Source: a virus. Taken from it: 47,080 bases of DNA. The DNA lies in the IMG/VR virus record IMGVR_UViG_3300031974_001781, positions 1 to 47,080 of that record, one strand, 5' to 3'. Both the position numbers and the translations under genes were made by a program. The notes under the pieces are model-generated. The model saw only the letters and a program-made list of their open reading frames with translations. It was not told the origin of the DNA and did no database searches. Below, piece after piece: positions 14,742 through 22,822 of this stretch; the first letter of the stretch is position 1; the number at the start of each line of letters is the position of its first letter.

Positions 14742-15424
14742 TGGCTACTTCAAATACAGCTACATTTAACATTACAGTTAATGATGTTATTCAAGAAGCA
14801 TATGATAGAATTGGAGGAGATCCTATTCTAGGATATGATGTGCGTTCTGCACGAAGAAGTATGAATATTATGTTTAGTGATTGGGCTAATAGAGGTTACA
14901 ATCAATGGACAGTTGAATTAAAAGATGAAGCAATTTCTACTGGAACTACAGATTATACTTTAGATTATGATACTGTTGATATTATAAATGCTAATATAGT
15001 TGATAGTGATGGTGTCGAATATTCTATGACACGTTTAGGTGTAAATGATTATGCTGCTATTTCAAATAAAACTACACAATCAAGACCTACACAATTTTAT
15101 TTACAAAGATTAAGCACACCTGTAGTTAAAATTTATCCTGCACCAGATCAAGCATATACACTTAGATATTATAGAATGAGAAAAATACAAGATATTACTG
15201 CTTCTACTGTAGATGGTGTTCAACAAAATGTTGATGTGCCATTTAGAGCTTTTGAATGTATGTGTGCAGGGCTTGCATATTATCTTTCTAAAAAAAGAAC
15301 AAGTATTCCAGCAGCTACAAGAGCTGAATTAAAATTAGATTATGAACAAGCATATGAAAGATTAATAGCAGGAGATGACTCACCATCTACTAGAATATTA
15401 CCTAGTACGAGTTATTATAATTAA
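14741..15424 (+). CDS. Head-completion/adaptor protein (gp4-like)
   Basis: 227 aa. The N-terminal TVNDVIQEAYDRIGGDPI then SARRSMNIMFSDWANRGYNQ is a helix-turn-helix layout typical of podovirus packaged-DNA stabilisation/connector proteins (P22 gp4-like family), which bind under the portal and extend the channel. The middle is beta-rich (KIYPAPDQAYTLRYYRMRKI) and the C-terminus helical. It overlaps both neighbours by one base. The family call is by pattern and position. Confidence 0.7.
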   Translation: MATSNTATFNITVNDVIQEAYDRIGGDPILGYDVRSARRSMNIMFSDWANRGYNQWTVELKDEAISTGTTDYTLDYDTVDIINANIVDSDGVEYSMTRLGVNDYAAISNKTTQSRPTQFYLQRLSTPVVKIYPAPDQAYTLRYYRMRKIQDITASTVDGVQQNVDVPFRAFECMCAGLAYYLSKKRTSIPAATRAELKLDYEQAYERLIAGDDSPSTRILPSTSYYN

Positions 15425-15810
15425 TGCCTAGATACGCAGATAGAGGAAGAAGACCACATAGAGCACCGAGCAGTAAATTTGCTACTGGTAAAAATGTACC
15501 TGCCATATCAGATAGATCAGGATTAGCTTACCCATATACAGAAATGGTTTTTGAATGGAATGGTTCATTAGTACATAATTCAGAATTTGAACCAAAACAA
15601 CCACAATTAGATTTAACATATTACACTGATGCGCAATCTTTACAATACGCACGACCACAAGCAAATTTATCTTCTACAGGAGGAGTTCCAGATCAAATAG
15701 ATTTAATATTTCCTCCTTCATCTGGTAATGTTTCTAATAATGGAATTACATCAGCCACAACAAATTTGTTATCAAGTGCGCTAGGAAATGTTACAGTATC
15801 TACATCATGA
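15424..15810 (+). CDS. Conserved phage protein (128 aa), MPRYADRGRRPHRAP type
   Basis: Starts with an Arg-rich segment, then ISDRSGLAYPYTEMVFEWNG and FEPKQPQLD, a pattern I recall from short conserved phage proteins in the head-tail region. No function is known to me. The C-terminal half is Ser/Asn/Gly-rich. It ends overlapping the glycosyltransferase start (ATGA). Confidence 0.65.
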   Translation: MPRYADRGRRPHRAPSSKFATGKNVPAISDRSGLAYPYTEMVFEWNGSLVHNSEFEPKQPQLDLTYYTDAQSLQYARPQANLSSTGGVPDQIDLIFPPSSGNVSNNGITSATTNLLSSALGNVTVSTS

Positions 15811-16628
15811 AAAATAAAAAATTAGGTGTTATGGTCGCAACACCATGTTATGGTGGCCAATTAACTGAAGGTTATCTTCACGGTGTTTTAAGTGCAATTC
15901 AAGCAGCTAATAAATATAATTTTCAAATGCATTTAAATACAATGGGTAATGAAAGTTTAATAACAAGAGCTAGGAATACTTTAGTTACTCAATTTTTAGA
16001 TATTGATAAAAAAGATCCAGATAAATTTACTCATTTATTATTTATAGATAGTGATATAGGTTTTAATGGTGAACATATACATAGATTAATAACTCAAGAT
16101 TATGATATTTGTTGTGGTATATATCCAAGGAAATCTGTCGATTGGAAAGAAGTTGATAGATATGTTAAAGAAGGTGATACTAAAAATTTAGAACAAAAAG
16201 CATTAGGTTATAATTTAAATTTTGCAGATCCAAAAAATCTTAAAGTTACTAATGGTTTTATTGAAGTTTTAGATGCTGCCACAGGCTTTATGTGTATTAA
16301 AAAAGAAGTTTTTTATAAAATGCAAAAGGCTTATCCTAATTTAAAATATACAAGTGATCAAATTATTAATAATAAAAGGTTTCATAGCGATAATTGTTAC
16401 GCATTTTTTGACTGTATTATTGATGAAAAAAGTAATAGATATCTATCAGAAGACTATGCTTTTTGCAGATTATGGCAAAAAATAGGCGGTAAAATTTACG
16501 CTGATGTTCAAAGTCCTCTTACGCATTGGGGAACTTACGCTTTTGTAGGTAATGTCTGGAGTAAATTTAAAGTTGAAGAAGGAGTAAATAAAGAAAATGC
16601 CGATGACATACACAAGCCTGAAAAATGA
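15807..16628 (+). CDS. GT-A glycosyltransferase within the head-tail module
   Basis: 273 aa. MKNKKLGVMVATPCYGGQLT is the nucleotide-binding strand and loop; HLLFIDSDIGF carries a clear DxD (81-83) for metal-UDP-sugar binding; CGIYPRKSVDW and SEDYAFCRLWQKIGG fit the acceptor/catalytic region, and LTHWGTYAF the C-terminal His. It is coupled to genes on both sides and overlaps the adaptor gene by 32 nt. It could glycosylate a virion protein or modified DNA, or remodel host surface sugars; the sequence does not decide between them. Confidence 0.75.
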   Translation: MKNKKLGVMVATPCYGGQLTEGYLHGVLSAIQAANKYNFQMHLNTMGNESLITRARNTLVTQFLDIDKKDPDKFTHLLFIDSDIGFNGEHIHRLITQDYDICCGIYPRKSVDWKEVDRYVKEGDTKNLEQKALGYNLNFADPKNLKVTNGFIEVLDAATGFMCIKKEVFYKMQKAYPNLKYTSDQIINNKRFHSDNCYAFFDCIIDEKSNRYLSEDYAFCRLWQKIGGKIYADVQSPLTHWGTYAFVGNVWSKFKVEEGVNKENADDIHKPEK

Positions 16629-17256
16629 TATACAAACTTGGGCTGAAAATACTGGAACAGATTTTACAAATCAATTAGATACATTTATTGATAATACGCA
16701 AAATAAATTATCAAGAGAAATAGATCCAACTGGTTTTAATCAAAATGTAACTTCTTCTACTTCTATCGGCGATAGATTTATTACTTTACCATCTGCTATT
16801 GATCCTATGTTATTGAATTATTTTAATATAATAGTAAATGGCGAAAGACAATTTTTAGAAATCAAACCACTAGAATATGTACAAGAATATTGGCCTAATG
16901 TTTCTATAACATCTACGCCTAGATATTTCGCTAATTTTGATGATACTACTTTGTATATAGCTCCAACACCAGATCAAGTATATACAATAGAATTAGGTTA
17001 TCAAGGTAGAATTAATCCTTTATCAAATACTAATACTACTAATTGGTATACCGAGAATTGCCCAGATGCTCTACTTTATGGATCATTAGCTGAAGCAAAT
17101 CTCTTTACAAAGAACATGGAAGACTATAATATCTATAAACAAAGATATGCCGAAAGTGTGGCTGCTATAAATAATGAAGCTCGTAGAAACAGAAGAACTG
17201 ACTATAAGTTTCCTGGTAGTCCACTAGGCGAAAACACATTAACTGGAGGTCAATAA
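16597..17256 (+). CDS. Phage adaptor/tail-connector protein (SU10-adaptor-like)
   Basis: 219 aa. MTYTSLKNDIQTWAENTGTD plus FIDNTQNKLSREIDPTGFNQ at the N-terminus, a beta middle part (RYFANFDDTTLYIAPTPDQV) and WYTENCPDALLYGSLAEANL with a helical C-terminus match the adaptor family named for phage SU10, which joins the portal to the tail nozzle. A second start choice (ATG two codons later) exists. It overlaps the glycosyltransferase end. Confidence 0.75.
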   Translation: MPMTYTSLKNDIQTWAENTGTDFTNQLDTFIDNTQNKLSREIDPTGFNQNVTSSTSIGDRFITLPSAIDPMLLNYFNIIVNGERQFLEIKPLEYVQEYWPNVSITSTPRYFANFDDTTLYIAPTPDQVYTIELGYQGRINPLSNTNTTNWYTENCPDALLYGSLAEANLFTKNMEDYNIYKQRYAESVAAINNEARRNRRTDYKFPGSPLGENTLTGGQ

Positions 17257-17258
17257 AC

Positions 17259-17684
17259 ATGGCAATATCACAAGCGATAACAGTATCGTTTAAGCAAGAC
17301 TTAATGTCGCCTGGAGGCAATCTTGAGGCACAAACATTAAAATGTGCATTATACGATAATACTGCAACTCTCAATCAAAACACAACTGCATACATAACTG
17401 CAAATGAAATTTCTAGTAGTGGAACAAATTACACTACTGGAGGAGCAACTTTAACAAATGTTGCAATTTCAACTGATGGAACAACTGCTATTTTTGATGC
17501 TGATAATGTTTCGTTTGCTAACGCAACAATATCTGCTCAAGCTGCATTAATATACAATGCTAATAATAGTAATTCATCAATCGCAGTATTAGATTTTGGT
17601 GGTGTTAAAACATCAACTAACGGTACATTTGAGTTACAGTTTCCTAACGCAGACGCTACTAACGGTTTAATCAGAATTGCATAA
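17259..17684 (+). CDS. Virion/tail structural protein (141 aa)
   Basis: Composed largely of Asn, Thr, Ala, Ile and Ser in beta-like strands (VLDFGGVKTSTNGTFELQFP). I recall similar short proteins in tail regions of marine phages. No enzymatic motif. It lies between the adaptor and the repeat-containing tail protein. Likely a nozzle or tail-fibre-attachment component. Confidence 0.6.
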   Translation: MAISQAITVSFKQDLMSPGGNLEAQTLKCALYDNTATLNQNTTAYITANEISSSGTNYTTGGATLTNVAISTDGTTAIFDADNVSFANATISAQAALIYNANNSNSSIAVLDFGGVKTSTNGTFELQFPNADATNGLIRIA

Positions 17685-17700
17685 GGAGATAAATCCTTAT
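17681..17700 (+). promoter_or_regulatory. Hairpin sequestering the Shine-Dalgarno and start
   Basis: ATAAGGA (17681-17687) is the exact complement of TCCTTAT (17694-17700) around a 6-nt loop. The left arm holds most of the AAGGAG ribosome-binding site and the previous stop; the right arm runs into the ATG at 17699. Translation by ribosomes finishing the upstream gene would open it, giving coupling. Confidence 0.45.
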
Positions 17701-18784
17701 GGCAGCACCGTGGAGTAGTGGTAATTGGAACTTTGGTACATGGAATGACTCTGCTGGTGGCGCAGTCATTGATGGTCAAGGTGTTACTACTTCACTTGGA
17801 AGTATTACTGTTGAAGCAGAATTAAGAACTGGTTGGGGTAGACAAACCTGGAGTTCTTTTGAATGGAATAATGGTCCTGATGCTTTTATACCTCTTACAG
17901 GTAATGAAAGTAATGCTTCTCAAGGTAATCCTACTTTAACTGGAAGCGCAATAACTCCTATTACAGGAGATGTAATAAATGCATTAGTAAATAATGTAAC
18001 TGTATCTGGTTCAAAGACTTCTCAAATAACTGGTCAACAAGTAACTGCTACAGCAAATAATATTGTAGTTGGTGAAGGAACTTCTGCAACTATTACTGGT
18101 CAACAAATTGAAACTAATTTAAATGCTGGTACTGGATGGAGTAGAGATGAATGGAGTAATGGTCCTTGGAATACAGATTTAACAAGTATTGTTGTAGGTG
18201 ATGGAATTATATTTGTTGAAGATGGTCAAGCATTATCAATTAATTTAAATAATGTAACTGTAACAGGAAGTTCACCTATCTCTATAAGTGGTCAAAGTTT
18301 AACTTCGTCTTTAGGTGATACAACTTTAAATACTAATAATTTCATATCAATTGATGGAGAACCTTTAGTTGCTGCAACAGTTGATAGTTTTGCTGTAGCA
18401 GCTGGTGGGGCAATTACCATTAATACTCCTACGTTTGAAGCAAATGTAGAGGTAAGCAATGTTACTACTGGAAGTGCTTCATTTACAAGTATAACTGGTC
18501 AACAATTAAATGTTGTTGCAAATGATATTACAACAGCAACTGAAAACTTTATATCAATAACTGGCCAAGAAATAACTCCTAGTGTTAATACAGTAACAAT
18601 CAGCGCAAGTCAAATATTATCTATTACAGGAAATGGAGTTACTATTAGCTCTGCTAGTATAATACCTAAATCTGAAAACTTCCTAAGTATGCAAGGAAAT
18701 CAAGCAAATGTTAGTGTACAAACACTTAAATTTTGGGATCCAATTACTGGTAATATTACTGAAACTTGGACTAATATTCACTAG
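17699..18784 (+). CDS. Repeat-containing tail protein (361 aa)
   Basis: Two or three N-terminal Trp-rich modules (WGRQTWSSFEWNNGP, GWSRDEWSNGPWN) are followed by imperfect ~30-aa repeats, each with an ITGQQ-like core: QITGQQV, TITGQQI, SISGQSL, SIDGEPL, SITGQQL, SITGQEI, SITGNGV. Such repeats give beta-rich fibres and are common in marine-phage tail proteins. No enzyme motif. Probably part of a fibre or spike that meets the host. Confidence 0.7.
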   Translation: MAAPWSSGNWNFGTWNDSAGGAVIDGQGVTTSLGSITVEAELRTGWGRQTWSSFEWNNGPDAFIPLTGNESNASQGNPTLTGSAITPITGDVINALVNNVTVSGSKTSQITGQQVTATANNIVVGEGTSATITGQQIETNLNAGTGWSRDEWSNGPWNTDLTSIVVGDGIIFVEDGQALSINLNNVTVTGSSPISISGQSLTSSLGDTTLNTNNFISIDGEPLVAATVDSFAVAAGGAITINTPTFEANVEVSNVTTGSASFTSITGQQLNVVANDITTATENFISITGQEITPSVNTVTISASQILSITGNGVTISSASIIPKSENFLSMQGNQANVSVQTLKFWDPITGNITETWTNIH

Positions 18785-18799
18785 ACAATTATGAACAAA

Positions 18800-18815
18800 T
18801 TATATAATTATATAA
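18800..18815. promoter_or_regulatory. 16-bp AT palindrome with TATAAT, possible promoter
   Basis: TTATATAATTATATAA is a perfect palindrome in the 68-nt gap before the fibre gene at 18853 and includes TATAAT (18803-18808). A ribosome-binding site (TTAGGAG) lies downstream at 18835-18841. No -35 is visible; chance is possible in such AT-rich DNA. Confidence 0.25.
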
Positions 18816-18852
18816 CAATTTACAAAAAAGCAAATTAGGAGTATAAATAATT

Positions 18853-19899
18853 ATGCCATCAAGTTTTACATCGAGATTAAAATTAGAAAGACAAGCGTCT
18901 GGAGAAAATTCAGGAACTTGGGGTAATCTAGTTAATTATGTTTTCAATAGAGTTGACGCATCAGTTTCAGGTTATCAATCTGTTAGTGTTGCAGGATCTG
19001 CTAACGTAACATTAACATCAAATAACTCAACAAGTAATACTGATGATGACGCTACAGATGATCAAGTACATAACAAAGTATTAGAATTTACAGGATCACT
19101 AGGTGCTGACATTCATGTTTTTACTGATGCAGTAGAACAAAATTATATTTTATTTAATAATACAACAGGAAGTCAAACATTAACTTTTGCAAATACAGGT
19201 CATGCTGCAAATGGTGTAGCTCTTAAACAAGGAGCTAAAACAATGGTTTACTCTGATGGAAGTTCTATAACTGATGTAATGGCTGATCTAGGAGATATTA
19301 CAGCAACATCTGTAACTGCTTCTGGAAATGTTTCAGGTGCATTATTAACTTCTACAGGAAATGTTTCAGGTACAAATTTAAATGCTACTGCTAATGTAGT
19401 TTCTATTGCAGGTGCAGCACCTAACATAGCTTCAACAACAGCTAACGCTGATATACTTCTATCGCCAAATGGTGTTGCAGGTAGAGTTACATTTAATGGT
19501 GGTGGTAAAATTCAACAAACTGCTGAAAAAATTACTATTTCAGCAACTGCAGCTACAGGTACAATTAACTTTGATGTAACTACTCAAGCAATATTATATT
19601 ACACAACTAATGCTTCAGGTAACTACACTCTTAATATCAGAGGTGATGCATCAAACACTTTAAATAATATAATGGATACAGGTGAATCTTTAACTGTTGT
19701 ACATATGGTAACTAATGGTGGAACTGCTTATTATAATAACGCTGTTCAAGTAGATGGTTCAAGTGTTACTCCAGAATGGCAAGGTGGTTCAGCTCCAACA
19801 GGTGGAAATACAAACTCAGTTGATATTTATTCTTATACTGTTGTAAAAACAGGAGATGCAGCTTTTACAGTATTTGCTAGCCAGACACAATTTGCTTAA
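18853..19899 (+). CDS. Tail fibre protein (348 aa)
   Basis: The opening MPSSFTSRLKLERQASGENS followed by GTWGNLVNYVFNRVD is the N-terminal signature of a fibre family I know from cyanophages and pelagiphages. The middle has repeated TSTGNVSG units (ASGNVSGALLTSTGNVSG, GTNLNATANV), and the rest is Thr/Asn/Ala/Gly-rich beta structure. Attached to the tail, it would help recognise the host surface. Confidence 0.75.
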   Translation: MPSSFTSRLKLERQASGENSGTWGNLVNYVFNRVDASVSGYQSVSVAGSANVTLTSNNSTSNTDDDATDDQVHNKVLEFTGSLGADIHVFTDAVEQNYILFNNTTGSQTLTFANTGHAANGVALKQGAKTMVYSDGSSITDVMADLGDITATSVTASGNVSGALLTSTGNVSGTNLNATANVVSIAGAAPNIASTTANADILLSPNGVAGRVTFNGGGKIQQTAEKITISATAATGTINFDVTTQAILYYTTNASGNYTLNIRGDASNTLNNIMDTGESLTVVHMVTNGGTAYYNNAVQVDGSSVTPEWQGGSAPTGGNTNSVDIYSYTVVKTGDAAFTVFASQTQFA

Positions 19900-19917
19900 T
19901 AGGAGGATTTATAAATA

Positions 19918-20688
19918 ATGCCACTTCTTTCAACTAGAGCAGCTGGATCAGCAAGAGGATTTGGTTTCCAAGGCGGCGGTGAATTATTTTTAATTGGAAC
20001 TGGTGGAACTATTACTCAAGATGGTTCTTTTCAAATTCATACTTTTACTTCAGGTGGAACATTTGAAGTTACACAATTAGCAACAGACCCTGCAAATGAT
20101 GTAATTGAATATTTATTATCAGCAGGTGGTGCAGGTTCAGGATCAGGCGGAGCTCCAGATATGTGGGGTGGCGGCGGTGCTGGCGGTTGTAAAACTGAAT
20201 CTAGTCAACCTGTTGCTCAACAAACTTATCCAGTATCAGTAGGAACTGGCGGAGGTCAAGGCGGAGCAGGAGGATCATCTGCTTTTTACGGTCAAACTGG
20301 AAACGGTGGAGGCCGAGGTGGTGGACAGAACCAAAGTGGATCACCAGGAGGATCAGGCGGTGGCGGAGGCCAGGGCGCTGGATCACCAGGTGGCGGAGGC
20401 CAAGGAGGTTTTGGAAACTCTGGTGGAAGCGGAGGATCAGGTTGGTCATATGCTGGTGGCGGAGGCGGTAAAAACGGTTCTGGCGGAAGCGGACCAAAAG
20501 CAGGTGGAGCAGCATTACCATCATCAATCAGAGGAACTGCAGAGAATTTTTCTGGTGGAGGCGGAGGAGCAAGTCCAGGTTCAACTGGGCCTCAAGCAAC
20601 TTCTATTTTTGGAATGGGTGGAACTCGTGGAGCAACATCAGGTCAAGCAGGTGTGGTTATCGTTAAATATAGATATCAGGCGGATTAA
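19918..20688 (+). CDS. Glycine-rich tail fibre/adhesin (256 aa)
   Basis: Residues about 75-235 are extremely Gly-rich with Ser, Pro and Gln (for example GSGGGGGQGAGSPGGGGQGG), preceded by a beta segment (FQIHTFTSGGTFEV) and closed by GQAGVVIVKYRYQAD. This arrangement matches glycine-rich fibre-tip domains in marine phages, which form polyglycine-type lattices for receptor binding. Pro residues follow Ser/Gly repeatedly. It lies a short distance upstream of the hydroxylase-like genes. Confidence 0.75.
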   Translation: MPLLSTRAAGSARGFGFQGGGELFLIGTGGTITQDGSFQIHTFTSGGTFEVTQLATDPANDVIEYLLSAGGAGSGSGGAPDMWGGGGAGGCKTESSQPVAQQTYPVSVGTGGGQGGAGGSSAFYGQTGNGGGRGGGQNQSGSPGGSGGGGGQGAGSPGGGGQGGFGNSGGSGGSGWSYAGGGGGKNGSGGSGPKAGGAALPSSIRGTAENFSGGGGGASPGSTGPQATSIFGMGGTRGATSGQAGVVIVKYRYQAD

Positions 20689-20690
20689 TT

Positions 20691-21104
20691 ATGGTTTATT
20701 TTTGTGAAATAAATGATTCAAATGTAGTTGTAAATATAACTAATTGGGAAGATAGTATTTTAGGAAATCCTGCATCTGAAGCAAATGGAAAATCTTATCT
20801 AGCTACTTTCTTTAGTAAATCAGCTGATAAATTTGTTCAAACATTTACTGATGGAACAAGAAAACAACAAGCAGGTGTAGATTACACATGGGACTCAACA
20901 AATAATGTTTTTATACAACCAAAACCTTTTTCATCTTGGACTTTAGATTCAAATTATGATTGGCAACCACCAGTAGCTGACCCTGAAACAGAGGGTTATA
21001 GAAGAAGATGGAATGAAGATTTACAAACATGGGACGGATTAAAAATTTCTGATAATTCTAATTGGTTATGGAATACAACTACTAATCAGTGGGATAGCCA
21101 GTAA
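20691..21104 (+). CDS. Small fibre-associated protein (137 aa), cyanophage type
   Basis: Trp/Asp/Asn-rich, with YTWDSTNNVFIQPKPFSSWT then LDSNYDWQPPVADPETEGYR, and a C-terminal WNTTTNQWDSQ. The motif order (Y-W-D-S-N-F-PPKP-F-SW) is shared with cyanophage structural proteins beside tail fibres. Probably a fibre connector or chaperone. Starts 3 nt after the Gly-rich gene. Confidence 0.65.
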   Translation: MVYFCEINDSNVVVNITNWEDSILGNPASEANGKSYLATFFSKSADKFVQTFTDGTRKQQAGVDYTWDSTNNVFIQPKPFSSWTLDSNYDWQPPVADPETEGYRRRWNEDLQTWDGLKISDNSNWLWNTTTNQWDSQ

Positions 21105-21108
21105 AAAT

Positions 21109-21138
21109 TTGTTTTTCTTTTCTTAAAGAAAATATAAT
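21109..21138 (+). promoter_or_regulatory. Candidate sigma70-type promoter for the oxygenase island
   Basis: TTGTTT (21109-21114) and TATAAT (21133-21138) are separated by 18 nt. The first ATG of the island is at 21148, only 9 nt after the -10 box, and no Shine-Dalgarno is present, so the mRNA would be leaderless or nearly so. A TTTTCTTT/AAAGAAAA hairpin (21113-21132) fills the spacer. Confidence 0.5.
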
Positions 21139-21147
21139 TTACAATTA

Positions 21148-21765
21148 ATGCAACTTAAAAACAATTTTTGGTTTTTCGAAAAGGCTTTGTCAGAAAGTTT
21201 TTGTAACGAAATTATAAAGAGTGGTTTTGATGCTAATCCTAAATTAGCTAAAACTCATAAATATCATAATAAAAAAATAACATCAAAAAATAAAAAAGAT
21301 TTAAAAAAACTTAGAGATTCAAATGTAGCTTTTTTAGATCATCCTTGGATTTATAAAGATATAGATCAAATATTTAAAGCAGCAAATCATAACGCAAGAT
21401 GGAATTTTCAATATGATTTTTATGAAGCAACTCAATTTACTGTTTACGAAAAAAATCAACATTATGGTTGGCATGTAGATGCAAATGTTGATCCATATTC
21501 TAATAATGTTTATGAAAACTATAAAGGTAAAATTAGAAAATTATCTGCAACAATAGCTCTTAATGATGCAAAAGATTATAAAGGAGGTGAATTTCAAATT
21601 GATTTAAGCACTCCTACAGAAAAAAGATTATTTAAAGTACCCTCTTTAAAAAAGAAAGGGTCTATAGTAATATTTCCTTCTCATCTACAACATAGAGTTA
21701 CTCCAGTTACAAAAGGAATTAGATATTCTTTAGTTATTTGGGCTTTAGGATTACCATGGCGATAG
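21148..21765 (+). CDS. 2OG-Fe(II) oxygenase (PKHD-type hydroxylase-like)
   Basis: 205 aa with the facial triad and co-substrate Arg in place: YGWHVDA gives His109 and Asp111, LQHRV gives His182, GIRYSLVIW gives Arg192. Spacing matches PiuC/PKHD-type dioxygenases, which hydroxylate a carbon using 2-oxoglutarate and O2. The substrate is unknown; protein side chains (fibre or host protein) or small molecules are possible. First gene of the island, behind a candidate own promoter. It overlaps the next gene by 10 nt. Confidence 0.82.
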   Translation: MQLKNNFWFFEKALSESFCNEIIKSGFDANPKLAKTHKYHNKKITSKNKKDLKKLRDSNVAFLDHPWIYKDIDQIFKAANHNARWNFQYDFYEATQFTVYEKNQHYGWHVDANVDPYSNNVYENYKGKIRKLSATIALNDAKDYKGGEFQIDLSTPTEKRLFKVPSLKKKGSIVIFPSHLQHRVTPVTKGIRYSLVIWALGLPWR

Positions 21766-22352
21766 TAAAATATAAAATTATAAGAAAAGCTATTAATAAA
21801 GATTTAGCTGAATTTTGTTTTAATTATTTCAATTTAAAAAAACAAGTTGTGTCTTATTTATTTGAAACTAATTTTATATCAAAACATAATCCTTTATTTG
21901 GCACATATGCAGATCAACAAGTTCCAAATACTTATTCTCATTATGCAGATTTTGTTATGGAAACTTTATTATTAAAATGTCAAGATATATTAGAAAAAGA
22001 AATTAAAGTAAAATTACAGCCAGCATACTCATATGCTAGAATATATAAAAAAGGAGATATTTTAAAAAAACATAAAGATAGATTTAGTTGTGAATTATCA
22101 GTAACTTTGAATTTAGGTGGAGATGCATGGCCTATATATTTAAAAGATAAAAAAACAATTAAAGTAGATTTAAAACCTGGAGATATGTTATTTTATCATG
22201 GTTGTGAATTAGAACATTGGAGAGATGCTTTAAAAGGAGAAAATTGTACACAAGTTTTTTTACACTATAATAGGTCGACAAAAGATAATAAAAATAATAT
22301 ATATGATCGTAGACCTATGCTAGGTTTACCAGCAGAATACAGAAGAACATGA
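21756..22352 (+). CDS. 2OG-Fe(II) oxygenase-like protein (198 aa)
   Basis: The true start is likely the ATG at 21756, because the frame upstream only has a TTG. SYARIYKKGDILKKHKDRFS supplies His106-x-Asp108, and PGDMLFYHGCELEHWRDA supplies His154. The co-substrate Arg/basic position near HYNRS is less certain. A typical jelly-roll (ELSVTLNLGGD, WPIYLKDKK) sits between. Same superfamily as the upstream gene but clearly another branch. Substrate unknown. Overlaps the next gene by 4 nt. Confidence 0.78.
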   Translation: MAIVKYKIIRKAINKDLAEFCFNYFNLKKQVVSYLFETNFISKHNPLFGTYADQQVPNTYSHYADFVMETLLLKCQDILEKEIKVKLQPAYSYARIYKKGDILKKHKDRFSCELSVTLNLGGDAWPIYLKDKKTIKVDLKPGDMLFYHGCELEHWRDALKGENCTQVFLHYNRSTKDNKNNIYDRRPMLGLPAEYRRT

Positions 22353-22822
22353 AAGTAAAATTAATACAACCAAAACTTTTTACATCTCCTTTTTCTTTTT
22401 TCTTTAGATTTTTTATAGGAATTAAAAAGTTAAAAATTAAATCAAATAAAATAGATAAAAACTTTGAATTTGAATTAAGACAAGCATATACTGAATATTG
22501 TACCTCAGTAAAAATTGTCCCTGAAACTTGTTATTACGAAATAACTGATAAGCCAACTCCATCTGATATTCATCAATGGTCTTATTTAAAAGGTGTAATT
22601 AATTTAGATAATATAGGTCAAACGATATTTAGATTACCATTTCAATTCAATGGCAAATATGGAGAGTTAAAAATCAAAAATAAAAAAAATCAAATTTTAA
22701 TAGGAGAAGAAAATTTAGATATTACAAGTCGTGGTAAAAATATTTTCTTTAATCTTCATTATCATAAAAATCCTAAATCTAAAAAACATAAATTATTAAT
22801 AGATTTGTCATCAGGCAATTAA
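22349..22822 (+). CDS. Unknown protein (157 aa) in the oxygenase island
   Basis: Basic, aromatic and probably beta-rich (SYLKGVINLDNIGQTIFRLP). It lacks an HxD...H triad, Cys cluster and membrane span. Sandwiched by 1- to 4-nt overlaps between two 2OG-oxygenase genes, it must be cotranslated with them and may be an accessory or substrate-binding protein. The N-terminus (FTSPFSFFFRFFIGIKKL) is hydrophobic and could be membrane-associated. Confidence 0.6.
   Translation: MKVKLIQPKLFTSPFSFFFRFFIGIKKLKIKSNKIDKNFEFELRQAYTEYCTSVKIVPETCYYEITDKPTPSDIHQWSYLKGVINLDNIGQTIFRLPFQFNGKYGELKIKNKKNQILIGEENLDITSRGKNIFFNLHYHKNPKSKKHKLLIDLSSGN

Noticed and set aside
20201-20707. Overlapping ORFs in other frames of the Gly-rich fibre gene (108 aa on -, 133 aa on +)
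   Set aside because: Both arise from the repetitive GGA/GGC codons; their low-complexity products are typical frame shadows.
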